Of a DNA stretch of 36,747 nt, positions 26,390 through 34,860 are shown piece after piece. Made by a program: the position numbers and the translations under genes. The stretch lies in assembly GCF_020329435.1 (NCBI RefSeq), contig NZ_JAGKJK010000032.1, forward strand, positions 1-36,747, written 5' to 3'. How positions within the stretch are numbered: position 1 is the stretch's first letter; each line of letters begins with the position of its first letter. This DNA is from Bradyrhizobium hereditatis (GTDB lineage: Bacteria > Pseudomonadota > Alphaproteobacteria > Rhizobiales > Xanthobacteraceae). Under the pieces are notes generated by a model, which saw nothing but the letters and a program-made list of their open reading frames with translations, did no database searches and had not been told where the DNA came from.

Positions 26390-26870
26390 CGGGGTCAAGG
26401 TCTCCGTCGCCACCACGCTGGCGTCAGCCTGCGGCGGTCAGTTCGTCACCCATGTGAAGGCGCTGCCCGGCAATCCCTATGACGGCCATACGCTCAAGAC
26501 CGTGATCCCGGACATGGAGGCCTTGATCGGCAACATCATCGAGCGCCTCATTCTCGACAAAGGCTATCGCGGCCACAATGCGCCGCCCGAGTACAAGTTC
26601 AGGGTCTTCATCTCAGGCCAGAAGCGGCGGGTAACCCCAAAGATCAAGCGCGAGCTGCGCCGCCGCTCGGCCGTCGAACCGGTCATCGGCCATCTCAAAT
26701 CCGAGCATCGAATGGGCCGCAACTATCTCTGGCACCGCCAGGGCGACGCCGTGAACGCCGTACTCGCCGCCGCCGGCTACAACTTCGGCCGCCTCATCCG
26801 ATGGCTGGCGCTCTTGCTGCGCCAAATCCTACTCCAACTCATCGCTCGACCGCAGGTCGCCTCAGGCTGA
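26390..26870 (+). pseudogene. IS5 family transposase, C-terminal part
   Basis: This resumes the gene cut at 23354: GVKVSVATTLASACGGQFVT, HVKALPGNPYDGHTL, ILDKGYRGHNAPPEYK (second catalytic Asp) and RRRSAVEPVIGHLKSEHRMG (catalytic Glu), ending LLQLIARPQVASG at TGA 26868-26870. The right terminal repeat follows 8 bases later. Confidence 0.9.
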
Positions 26871-27112
26871 AATCAGAGTTCTTCACGGATGACGCATCCG
26901 TTTTGCGCCACGCTCGTAGACGACAATCGGCCTCGAATCCTGGCCCTCGCTCGGGCCTTCCAGCCCCAATCCCAGCTGCTTTGAAGTCGGCTCAATGGCA
27001 CAGCCCGCCGTAGGCTTCGGTCTGCGGCCTCACAAACCGTCAAGCTTGAAGAACTATTTGGAAATGTTATGATTCCAACTTTCTGATATACAAAGAACAA
27101 GAGGTCGGACTC

Positions 27113-27517
27113 GTGACATACAGCGATCTTGACACGAGAATTGGCGAGCGCATTCGAATCCAGCGAAAGCGAATCGGCCTCAGTCAGAAGGAACTCGCGA
27201 GTCGGCTGGATATAGTTTTTCAGCAACTCCAAAAGCACGAGAATGGCACAAGTAGAGTGCCGGCCAGCCGGCTTTATAAAATTGCCAGGGCACTGAACAC
27301 GCCCATTTCACATTTCTACGAAGTCGATGAACGCGAATCGCTGCGACGGGGAGGGCCACTCTCCGATGTCTCTGCGATAATGGGCGCGCAAAAAAGTAAG
27401 TTGGCAAAGCAGGTTCTTGAGCTCGTCACGGTTTTCATAAAGATCAAAGACGAGGATGCTCGAGCGGACATTGTTTCGTTAGTCGCAAAATTCTCGAAAT
27501 CAAAAGCTAGGCGGTAG
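27113..27517 (+). CDS. XRE-family helix-turn-helix regulator
   Basis: A 134-residue cytoplasmic DNA-binding protein starting at GTG 27113, with AAGAGG at 27099-27104 as ribosome-binding site. Residues about 8-65 form the HTH_3 domain: IGERIRIQRKRIGLSQKELA, then LQKHENGTSRVPASRLYKIA. The C-terminal half is helical (KSKLAKQVLELVTVFIKIKD) and could dimerise. It stands alone between an IS5 and an IS630 element. It is the only regulator gene in the window and so a candidate to bind the ACATCTA-type motif near the crotonase genes; no evidence here proves that. Confidence 0.88.
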   Translation: MTYSDLDTRIGERIRIQRKRIGLSQKELASRLDIVFQQLQKHENGTSRVPASRLYKIARALNTPISHFYEVDERESLRRGGPLSDVSAIMGAQKSKLAKQVLELVTVFIKIKDEDARADIVSLVAKFSKSKARR

Positions 27518-27580
27518 AGTTGCGACCAGCTTCGCCACCCGGAGGGTACCAACATGCGTCCAGACATGTCGCAGCTTTGG

Positions 27581-28539
27581 CTAGAGCGTTAGCCGATCAG
27601 GTTGCAAGTAGCCTGCGGCGGCGAAGTAGTTTGTTGATTCTGCGGGGGTGTAGGTGTCGATGATGCGCCTGACAGCATCCCAAAGGCCGCCGACGGTGCG
27701 TTCGGCGGCCTTTCGCAAATTTGCTTTGAGTTTGGCATAGGCGTTTTCGATTGGATTGAAGTCGGGGCTGTAGGGCGGAAGATAGAGGAGCGTAGCGCCG
27801 GCCGCCTCGATCATCTCACGTATGCGCGGCCCTTTGTGGCTGGAGAGGTTGTCCGTGATGACAATGGCGTGGTTTAGAAGCTCAGGGACGAGCACCTTTT
27901 CAACATAGGTTTCAAAGGCACCGCGGTTGATGGGACCATCGAGCACCCATGGTGCGATGATGCCGCGTGTGGTTAGAGCGGCTACGCAGGTTGTTGTTTT
28001 CCAGTGGCCGTGGGGAACGCTGGCCCGCAGGCGTTCACCGCGTTGGCAGCGGCCATGCGTTCGCGCCATGTTGGTCGAAGCCCAGGTCTCGTCAATGAAG
28101 ACGAGCCGATCCCGATCGAGCTTGCCCTGGCTCTCGCGCCAGGCCTCACGTCGCTTCAAGACGTCCGGGCGATCCTGCTCTGTGGCATGGGCGGTTTTTT
28201 TTACACGTGATCTTGTGGCGCTCGAAGAAGCGGCGGATCGTGCCATAACCAAAGGACAGGCCTTGTTTGCTCAAGCTTTCACGCAATTCCTCGATGGTGA
28301 TATCAGGCGACGCCTCGAGCAGAGCCATGATCGCCGCCTGATGGGCTTCAATCCGGTGAGACTTGCGATCCCGGCCCTGAGCTCTCGGCTGAGCATCGCC
28401 TTGCTCTCGCTCGCGCGTTCGCCAGCGGACTTACGCTTGCCGCGCTGACGCCAAATCGCTCGGCGGCCTGCCGGCCGGAAACGCCGCTTCCAATACAGGC
28501 AAGCACACGTTCGCGAAGATCCAACAGCGGTTTCGCCAT
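27581..28539 (-). pseudogene. IS630 family transposase in three frames
   Basis: The first frame, from ATG 28537-28539, reads AKPLLDLRERVLACIGSG and QAAERFGVSAASVS (helix-turn-helix). An extra C near 28440 moves the sense to a second frame reading MALLEASPDITIEELRES and FGYGTIRRFFERHKITCKK. A run of eight A residues (plus-strand T-run 28195-28202) then moves it to a third frame with the DDE core: VFIDETWASTN, ITDNLSSHKG and YSPDFNPIENAYAKLK, all three acids present. The family expects seven A residues here, so the second shift could be repaired by slippage, but the first looks like a real lesion. The stop TAG is completed by the target TA. Probably inactive. Confidence 0.8.
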
Positions 28540-28631
28540 GCCCCGCCGGCCTCCAGTCCCGGCGACCAGCTTGAATCACTAAAACGCTGATTTGTGAATC
28601 CCCGACGATTCAGTCAGATGGGCTACCGCTC
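27584..28631 (-). mobile_element. IS630 family element flanked by TA
   Basis: The ends are imperfect inverted repeats of about 18 bases: GAGCGTTAGCCGATCAGG on the left and, reverse-complemented, GAGCGGTAGCCCATCTGA on the right. TA at 27582-27583 and 28632-28633 is the target duplication expected for IS630. The element is 1048 bp and its transposase reads on the minus strand. It is inserted at the stop codon of the adjacent enoyl-CoA hydratase gene. Confidence 0.88.
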
Positions 28632-29383
28632 TAGTGCTTTAGCACTCGCTTCAAGTGTTGTTCGGACGCCCTGTTCGCAACACCAGCAACATGCGCTTCC
28701 TTCGCCTCCTGTCCGATGTTGTGCAAACCGGCAATGAATCGCCGGTTTACCGACTCCTTTGTTCGCCGAAACGTGATTTCCGGAAATTCACTGAGAATTT
28801 GCGCTCGCGCAACGGCCAACTCCACGAGATTACCCGAATCAGCCTCCTCGTGAATCAATTTGTGGCCCACCGCCCAAGAAATCGGAACGGCCTCGCACCC
28901 ATAGACAATATCAGCCGTTGCCGCTCGACCGACGAGACTCTCAAGCATATAGCTGCCGACTATACAGGCGATTCCGTGCTTCACTTCCCACATAAGCAGC
29001 TTGGTTCCAGGCGATCCGACGCGCCAATCGCAGCATAGCGCGAGCTGAAAGCCCAGACCTATTGCGTAGCCGCCGACTGCGGCAACAGTCGGTTTCGTAA
29101 CTCTTAGTATTGTAGAATAGAAATCAATCACCCTATCGATGTATGCCTCCACCGCCGCGCGTCCCGAAAACTGGGCCACCTCGTTGAAATCGCCACCGGC
29201 GCAAAAAGATCGGTCATTCCCTCCTGTCAATACTAAAGCCCGTATCGCAGGATTTTCGTCCACCTCGCGGCATATCGAGCGGATGGCACTCTCGAGGTCG
29301 AGACTCATCGGATTAAGATGGTTGGCGTGATTGAACCGCGCGACCAGAACCGCACCTCGAGTTTCCGTTTCTAGAATTGCCAT
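28631..29383 (-). CDS. Enoyl-CoA hydratase/isomerase (crotonase) family protein 1
   Basis: A 250-residue crotonase-fold protein. The oxyanion-hole regions are RSFCAGGDFNEV and GYAIGLGFQLALCCDWRVG. Glu in MWEVKHG fits the first catalytic Glu of enoyl-CoA hydratase, and Asp in TADIVYG lies about where the second would be, so simple hydratase chemistry is not certain. CTCC at 29389-29392 (GGAG on this strand), five bases upstream, supports the start. It is colinear without gaps with the paralogue at 33798, including the C-terminus. Its TAG stop consists of the TA target of the IS630 insertion plus the first base of the element, so the product is unchanged. An ACATCTA-type motif lies about 120 bases upstream. 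Confidence 0.9.
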   Translation of the reverse strand: MAILETETRGAVLVARFNHANHLNPMSLDLESAIRSICREVDENPAIRALVLTGGNDRSFCAGGDFNEVAQFSGRAAVEAYIDRVIDFYSTILRVTKPTVAAVGGYAIGLGFQLALCCDWRVGSPGTKLLMWEVKHGIACIVGSYMLESLVGRAATADIVYGCEAVPISWAVGHKLIHEEADSGNLVELAVARAQILSEFPEITFRRTKESVNRRFIAGLHNIGQEAKEAHVAGVANRASEQHLKRVLKH

Positions 29384-29501
29384 TGTGTCTCCATCAGTCG
29401 CTTACATATGAACGGTGGTGGTGCGGAACTTAGTGCCCTGACGTAGAAGTCTGGACAAATATTACGATACACCCATCGCAAGAATTGCTCAATAAACAAG
29501 T

Positions 29502-29516
29502 ACATCTAAAATAAGA
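29502..29516. promoter_or_regulatory. Putative operator, copy 1 (ACATCTAAAATAAGA)
   Basis: One of three copies of ACATCTAWRRTRAGA in the window, located 119 bases upstream of the first crotonase start. Each copy holds a TCT-N6-AGA inverted half-site. A further ACATCT starts at 29518. Confidence 0.5.
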
Positions 29517-29638
29517 TACATCTCACGCGGGTAGCAATTGAAGTCCACCACTGGCGAGCCGATGAGTATTTCTACGGCGTGGGCCGCCTTGTCTGACGTG
29601 ACCGTACGGTGAAAACATAGGCGTATGACTGGCCATGT

Positions 29639-30020
29639 CGAAGGTCGCGCGGCTCGACGGAATTTCGTCTGGCGCGCGGCAGCGTTGCACGTGGACGAGA
29701 AGCAACGGATCGAGGCCGAGAGTTACGCCGCGCCGCGGAAGGTGGCGGCGACAGCGCGAAGAAACGCGCTGTCTGCGAGCCAGCTGTTTATTGGCGTCGG
29801 TCGGGTCGGGGGACGACATTTGCATCGATAGGTTGTATCGCCGGAACAGCTGAAGCTGCGGATCGGAGGCTGTCACCTCAGGCATGTGCGCCGGTGGTAC
29901 CGGGTCGGATCAAGATCGTGCTGGATGCGCGGACATCGGGTGATCGTCAATAATAGCGTCGATGCGGCCGTGCTGGCGCAGGTTATGGCGGTGCTGGACC
30001 GGCACCAGCCGGTTGTCGGG
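29639..30020 (+). pseudogene. IS66 TnpA remnant
   Basis: Reading through several frames, this contains DEKQRIEAESYAAPRKVAAT and ARRNALSASQLF, then GRIKIVLDA and GHRVIVNNSVDAAVLAQVMA then VLDR. These are the helix-turn-helix and the C-terminal signature of IS66 TnpA. It is an older, diverged copy compared with the element at 8273-12756. Confidence 0.7.
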
Positions 30021-30054
30021 ATCGGCGCGATCTTGGCATTCCTCACGATTTACA

Positions 30055-30621
30055 CGCCAAAGTGATCGCGCTTAGAGATCGCCTCCCGGCGCTGTGGGAA
30101 AATCCGGCAGGTCATCGTAAGGCGCTCTTGCGCTGTCTGATCGAAAAGGTCGTCTCGTACCGTTGCGCCCGCGACAACGCCGAGATGCGCATCGTGTGGC
30201 GCGGTGGCGCGACTACTGAACTCCTCGTCATGCTACCGATTAATGCCGTGACCGCCTTGGACAAGCAGCAGGAGATGGTGGAGCGCATTATGCACGCTAA
30301 CTCGTGAGGGCATGCATGACGATGAGATCGCTCGCATTCTGATCAGGAAGGGCCACTCACCATGGGAGGCGGACAAAGTCCTGCTGATCAAAGTCCAGTG
30401 CATTCGTCTTAAACGCCGCCTCAAAGGTACAACATCGGCAAACACGCTGGGCGGTGGTCGTAGACCATCTGACAGTGACCCAATTGGCAAACCGTCTCAG
30501 TATTCGCACCAAGCGGATCCATGTTCAGCTCGAACGAGAGAGCATCCTGATCAGCCGAGAGCCTTCGGGCCGCTTCCGCTTCCATGGCAAAACAGCCTGC
30601 CTCAAGCCATTCGCAGCTTGA
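30055..30621 (+). pseudogene. Large serine recombinase, C-terminal remnant
   Basis: Three frames in succession encode VIALRDRLPALWENPAGHRK, LLRCLIEKVVSYRC, RIVWRGGATTELLV, then EGMHDDEIARILIRKGH and VQCIRLKRRLK, then LTVTQLANRLSIRTKRIHVQ to TGA 30619-30621. This matches the C-terminal half of rhizobial recombinase-family proteins, in which an IS66-like insertion-site protein region follows the zinc-ribbon part. The catalytic serine domain is missing. It lies between two IS66 fragments. Confidence 0.65.
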
Positions 30622-30935
30622 GAAGCTCCCGTGTCCCAAGATTGACGCTAAGGGAGGATCATCATGAAAAGTAGCTGCATCAACAAGAGCCTTCGCTGTC
30701 CGGAATTGCCTGGTGCAATCCTCAGGCAACCTGGCGTCCGACGGTCGGTCAGCTGACAGTTTTGGCTTGTGGATCGCGGGGAGATGTGATGGCCTGCTCG
30801 CCTTCCTTCAGGCGCTGTAACACGCCAGACTATGCGGAATGGGACCGAGATGACGACTACTCGATCAGCGCCAAGTCCGTGCAAATGGCGAACTCTTCCC
30901 AAAACCATTCGGCATAGTTCCGCAGTCGGCATATA
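30622..30935. other. 314 bp without a recognisable gene
   Basis: No supported gene. The stretch lies between the recombinase remnant and an IS66 tnpC fragment. Confidence 0.4.
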
Positions 30936-31045
30936 CGGCCAAGCCCAAGGACATCAATCCGCTGGCCTGGCTCGCTGACGTGCTCGCTCGCATCACCGTC
31001 ATTCCGCAAAACCGGCTTCACGAGCTGCTGCCTTGCGAATGCAAG
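30936..31045 (+). pseudogene. IS66 TnpC C-terminal fragment
   Basis: The sequence KDINPLAWLADVLARI and NRLHELLPCE matches the end of IS66 TnpC (in the complete copy here: DVDPQAWLADVLARIN and RLDELLPWNW). Only about 35 codons remain. With the TnpA remnant at 29639 it marks an old IS66. Confidence 0.7.
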
Positions 31046-31169
31046 TGCGCGGCGTCCACAATCGCTCACGCGGCCTGATCGCTATCCTGCCAAAACGATC
31101 ATCGAAGGGCTGCGCCAGCTTCTGGTGTGCAATTGGAGAGCTGTAAGCGAGCGAGACAGGATGCGCGTT

Positions 31170-31662
31170 ATCGCAGCTTGCAGGTTCGACCGTCGTCTCG
31201 GCGTCAGCAGTATCGGCGTGGATTGCCTCCCGGATCAGCCGTTCTGTGGTCTGCTCGAACCGTGTGCAGGTCGGAAAACTGCCGCTACACCACGGCATCG
31301 AAAAAGCGTCGGGACGCCTCAAAGATAATCGTCGTCGCCCGCTCCCGCGGATACCGGAACCTCCGAATGCCATAACGCCTGCACAAGGCGATGAACAGCC
31401 TGATCGACCATTGGTCTGGCAAGCTGAATTTTATCTTGATGGGGGATCGCAACAACCGACTCCTCGAGCTTGGCCTTCGCCCGCTCTGCTGCACCTTCAG
31501 CGGCTCGCGTTCTCCCTCCGTGGCTGCGCCGAAATACAGCGCCTCCACCTTCTTCAAAACCGATCGCGAAGCTGATCTTCGATCCGCATGCCCTCGCTCG
31601 ATGAGAGCAACGAGGCCATCGCTCGAACCCGGCAGCAACCGTGGAAAACAAGCCATCCACAC
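31170..31662 (-). pseudogene. Frameshifted conserved protein remnant
   Basis: The minus-strand frames read VLKKVEALYFGAATEGERE, KFSLPDQWSIRLFIALCRRY, GIRRFRYPRERATTI and RRFFDAVV, then in a second frame FEQTTERLIREAIHADTADA. The order and character fit a conserved protein of unknown function that I recall from rhizobia; no catalytic motif is visible. The break between the frames lies near 31270. No start or ribosome site is clear. The function should not be guessed. Confidence 0.5.
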
Positions 31663-31679
31663 ATCATCGCCGGGAAGCT

Positions 31680-32144
31680 AGGCTCCGCGGCCTTGGGCGA
31701 ACGCTTACCTTGATAGTGCCGTTACGACCTCACTATTGGAGTGGAACGTCATCGAGCCCGTGGTGCCGCAGCCAAGCCGCGGACCTCGGCAAATAATCAA
31801 CGGGGCGTGATGGCATTTCTTGCGTGCCGAGATAGCCGTGTGAAAGTGTGTCCTACATGGACGCCTACAATCGCTTTTTTGAATTGTGCAGTACTGGCAT
31901 CAGGAACTGGCTGATCGCCAAAATTACCAAAGTTCATTCGGCAAGCTCCAGATGATCGACGGCCCAATCGTGAGGTCGCATCCAGGAGCAAACATATAGT
32001 GGACGCTGTTCTGTGCGGTGAAGCCGCGAATCATAGCCGAAGTCATCTGTAGTAGAGATGCCGTTGATGATTCGGATCCCAATGCATCGACGGAATATTC
32101 TCCGCACTACATTACCTTCGCTATTGCCATTTTAGTATCGTTCA
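31680..32144. other. 465 bp intergenic, no supported gene
   Basis: Lies downstream of the reductase gene. A 64-codon minus-strand frame (31797-31991) has no recognisable motif. No terminator hairpin with a T-run was found for the reductase. Confidence 0.4.
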
Positions 32145-33410
32145 TCAGTGGGTGCGCGCCGCACGTGCTTGCACAAGGACTGCCATGTTTCCGGGCGGGT
32201 GTTGATTTCTCCACATCTTGTGGTGTGCGCGCGGAATTTCGGCCCACTTGAAGACTTCGGACAGGCAGGGATCTATGCGCCGTTCAATGATAAGCCGATT
32301 TGCTTCCCAGACTTGATATGGATTCGCGAAATGGCTCCCCTGAACTCTTTTCTGTCGCATCCAGATAAAGCGCGCGTCCATCGTAAGGTTGTAACCTGAA
32401 GTCCCACCACACAAGACAACCATTCCGCCTCGTCTCACGATGTAGCAACTGACTGGAAATGTCATTTCTCCCGGGTGCTCGAAGACAAGGTCCACGTCAT
32501 TACCTTTTCCTGTAATCTCCCAGATGGCTTTTCCAAAGCGGCGCACCTCCTTCATGTAATTATTGTACATTGCGGCATCGTTGAGATCAGGAAGTCGACC
32601 CCAACAGTCGAACTCCTTGCGGTTTATCACGCCTTTGGCGCCCAGTGACATCACATAGTCCCGCTTCGAAACGTCAGAAACGATGCCGATCGCGTTGGCT
32701 CCCGTTATGGCTACCAATTGGACTGCCATCGAACCAAGTCCGCCAGCCGCACCCCACACTAAGACGTTTTGACCCGGTCGGACGACGTGTGGGCGATGAC
32801 CAAACAACATCCTATATGCAGTCCCCAGTGTGCCCGCATAGCAGGCGCTCTCCTCCCAGCTTAGGTGCGTTGGCCGAGGTAGCAACTGACGCGATTGAAC
32901 GCGCGCGAATTGCGCAAACGATCCGTCCGGAGTTTCATATCCCCAAATTCTCTGAGAAGACGAAAGCATGGGATCGCCACCATTGCACTCGACATCATCG
33001 CCGTCGTCCTGATGGGAATGCACAGTCACCTCGTCACCCACCTTCCATTTCTTCACGCGATCTCCGATCGCCCAAATAATTCCCGCCGCATCGGACCCGG
33101 CGATGTGATGAGAGTGTTGATGTAAATCAAAGGGCGAGACTGGCTGCCCGAGAGAAGCCCAAATGCCGTTGTAACCGACCCCGGCCGCCATAATCATGAC
33201 GAGGGCGTCCTCTGGTCCTAGGGTAGGCGTGTCGACCACCTCTACCTTCATGGCAATCTCTGGATCCCCATGCCGCTCCCGGCGTATCACCCAAGCATGC
33301 ATGTGCTTCGGTACATGACCCAACGGAGGAATTTCTCCTATTTCATAAAGATCCTTCGCGACCGTGCGGGCCAAGGAGTCGTGGCCACTGTGTTGATCCA
33401 TTCCGTTCAT
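32145..33410 (-). CDS. Crotonyl-CoA carboxylase/reductase family protein
   Basis: A 421-residue zinc-free medium-chain dehydrogenase/reductase of the crotonyl-CoA carboxylase/reductase type, which reduces an enoyl-CoA with NADPH and traps CO2 to give an alkylmalonyl-CoA. ATG at 33408-33410 is chosen because GAGG (CCTC at 33416-33419) is five bases upstream; a longer in-frame extension looks non-coding. The nucleotide motif is VWGAAGGLGSMA. The family pattern is strong: GVGYNGIW with Asn81, IWGYETPDGSFAQF, VDLVFEHPGEMTFP and GSHFANPYQVWEANRL, whose His, with Asn81, matches the CO2-binding residues known in the family. Two stops (TGA TGA) end it. It is divergent from a crotonase gene; the shared region carries a direct repeat. 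It probably makes a branched dicarboxylic acyl-CoA. No other ethylmalonyl-CoA pathway gene is in view. Confidence 0.9.
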   Translation of the reverse strand: MNGMDQHSGHDSLARTVAKDLYEIGEIPPLGHVPKHMHAWVIRRERHGDPEIAMKVEVVDTPTLGPEDALVMIMAAGVGYNGIWASLGQPVSPFDLHQHSHHIAGSDAAGIIWAIGDRVKKWKVGDEVTVHSHQDDGDDVECNGGDPMLSSSQRIWGYETPDGSFAQFARVQSRQLLPRPTHLSWEESACYAGTLGTAYRMLFGHRPHVVRPGQNVLVWGAAGGLGSMAVQLVAITGANAIGIVSDVSKRDYVMSLGAKGVINRKEFDCWGRLPDLNDAAMYNNYMKEVRRFGKAIWEITGKGNDVDLVFEHPGEMTFPVSCYIVRRGGMVVLCGGTSGYNLTMDARFIWMRQKRVQGSHFANPYQVWEANRLIIERRIDPCLSEVFKWAEIPRAHHKMWRNQHPPGNMAVLVQARAARTH

Positions 33411-33609
33411 TTGTACCTCGATCAAAATTGGTAATAGCTGCGAACAGTCCCGCTGATCACGCTTCTCTCGTCCAAGTGAAGTTAGGCGACCTTGGGCCTC
33501 GCGGAGCCGAAAGACTCCGCAGGATCGCATGTTAGAAAGTAGGTGGCTCTGGCGCCTTTTTTATGTCGTTTGCTCGAGCGATCGTGTCGATCTAGCTAAG
33601 TCAAATCAT

Positions 33610-33624
33610 ACATCTATAGTGAGA
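33610..33624. promoter_or_regulatory. Putative operator, copy 2 (ACATCTATAGTGAGA)
   Basis: This lies in the divergent promoter region between the reductase and crotonase 2. It is followed exactly 30 bases later by copy 3, so both would face the same side of the helix. Confidence 0.55.
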
Positions 33625-33639
33625 ACACGGAAGCAAAAA

Positions 33640-33654
33640 ACATCTATGGTAAGA
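33640..33654. promoter_or_regulatory. Putative operator, copy 3 (ACATCTATGGTAAGA)
   Basis: Direct repeat of copy 2 with 13 of 15 bases identical, 144 bases upstream of the crotonase 2 start and 230 bases upstream of the reductase start. Confidence 0.55.
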
Positions 33655-33797
33655 ATTTCGTTGGTCTTAAGCCAAAGAAATGGTAAGGCTGTCGAGAAGA
33701 GGAGCCACGGCCAGCAAGGCTGGTACGAGTTTCTGCCGGATACCCAAATCTTAGTTCTATAGAACCCGTTTCGTGTCGCAAGTGACTGGAGATGTGC

Positions 33798-34550
33798 GTG
33801 ACAGCACTAAACCTTTACAGAAGAGGGACCGTCCTTGTGGCGCAATTCGATCGCGAAAAGCCGGTAAACCCTCTCAATCGAGAGCTTGAAGAAGCCATCG
33901 TTGAAACTTGTCACTTGGTCCAGGACGACCCCGCCGTGAACGCAATGGTTCTGACTGGTGGCGTGCACCGCTCCTTCTGCGTCGGTGACGATTTAAATGA
34001 AGCAAGCGAAGTAAAGACGTTGTCCGATGTGGAGCACTTCATAGACCGGATAATAGCGCTTTATGTTACGATCCTAAGCGTGCCAAAACCTACCGTCGCG
34101 GGAATTGACGGATATGCAATAGGTGCCGGCCTCGAGATGGCGCTTTGCTGCGATTGGCGTGTGGGCACTTCAACAACTAAGGCTCTCGGCTGGGAACTCA
34201 AGCATGGTCTGGCTTGCCCGATCGGCGCCTACATGCTGGAGAAATCGCTTGGGCGCGCGGCAATGTCAGACATTATCTTCGGCTGCGACGTCATACCGGT
34301 TGGATGGGCCACAGAACACAAATTGTTCAATGAGATGGCCGAGCCGAAGGATATCGTCGAGAGCGCTATTTCCCGAGCTGCCACCCTTGGTACTTATGCG
34401 GAAATTACCTATCGGCGGACGAAGGAGTTTGTGAATCGTTCGTTTATCGCGGGCTTGCGGGAGTTGGTGCCGAGCGCGAAAGATATTCTTATAGAAGGGT
34501 TCCTTAGCGACTCCGCCCAGGCTCATTTTGCACGAGTGCTGCGACGATAA
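33798..34550 (+). CDS. Enoyl-CoA hydratase/isomerase (crotonase) family protein 2
   Basis: A 250-residue crotonase paralogous to the one at 28631-29383. I choose GTG 33798 over ATG 33792: GGAG at 33788-33791 has correct spacing only to the GTG, and the resulting N-terminus (TALNLYRRGTVLVAQF) then matches the paralogue (AILETETRGAVLVARF) residue for residue in length. The oxyanion-hole motifs are RSFCVGDDLNEA and GYAIGAGLEMALCCDWRVG, the Glu in GWELKHG fits the first catalytic Glu, and Asp in MSDIIFG lies near the second. In crotonase 1 the first motif is FCAGGDFNEV, so the active sites may differ. It is divergent from the reductase gene and shares its control region. Confidence 0.9.
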   Translation: MTALNLYRRGTVLVAQFDREKPVNPLNRELEEAIVETCHLVQDDPAVNAMVLTGGVHRSFCVGDDLNEASEVKTLSDVEHFIDRIIALYVTILSVPKPTVAGIDGYAIGAGLEMALCCDWRVGTSTTKALGWELKHGLACPIGAYMLEKSLGRAAMSDIIFGCDVIPVGWATEHKLFNEMAEPKDIVESAISRAATLGTYAEITYRRTKEFVNRSFIAGLRELVPSAKDILIEGFLSDSAQAHFARVLRR

Positions 34551-34647
34551 CGGCTGAATCGGGCAGCGATTACCAAGTGTTCTGGCCATGATCGCACCGA
34601 TTCAGTTGATCAAGTTTGTGCAGGACCAGCTATGGTCCGGCGGCTCA

Positions 34648-34860
34648 CTACTCTAGATTCTGAGCAACATCGGTGATCGTCGCTGCCAATAGGACGGCAG
34701 ATGTTTCGAGATCCAACTCTCTTACCTCCGCCTCGGCATAGCGAAGCAGATCAAGAATGCTCAGGAGTTGCTTCCGCCGCTCGCTATCGGCCAGAGAATG
34801 AATGTCCTCAGCGAACTGCCTTTCATGAAAGCTTGAAACAGCGTCATCGGTCATGTTCAT
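34648..34860 (-). CDS. Small hypothetical protein, 70 residues
   Basis: A helical, acidic protein: NMTDDAVSSFHERQFAEDIH then RRKQLLSILDLLRYAEAEVR. The even codon use and amphipathic pattern look coding, but no good ribosome-binding site precedes ATG 34858-34860 (a second ATG is two codons in). I do not recognise a family. Confidence 0.4.
   Translation of the reverse strand: MNMTDDAVSSFHERQFAEDIHSLADSERRKQLLSILDLLRYAEAEVRELDLETSAVLLAATITDVAQNLE

Larger units (their letters stand above)
22331..26888 (+). mobile_element. IS5 family element interrupted by an IS110 composite
   Basis: Terminal repeats CCGTGAAGAA (22331-22340) and TTCTTCACGG (26879-26888) match perfectly, and CGTC two bases further out on both sides suggests the repeats may be slightly longer. 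The transposase gene is split in two by a 3.0-kb insertion at 23355-26389 and is also frameshifted. Confidence 0.75.

Noticed and set aside
33529..33762. 77-codon plus-strand frame in the divergent promoter region
   Set aside because: Covers the direct-repeat operator, has no ribosome-binding site and no protein-like features.
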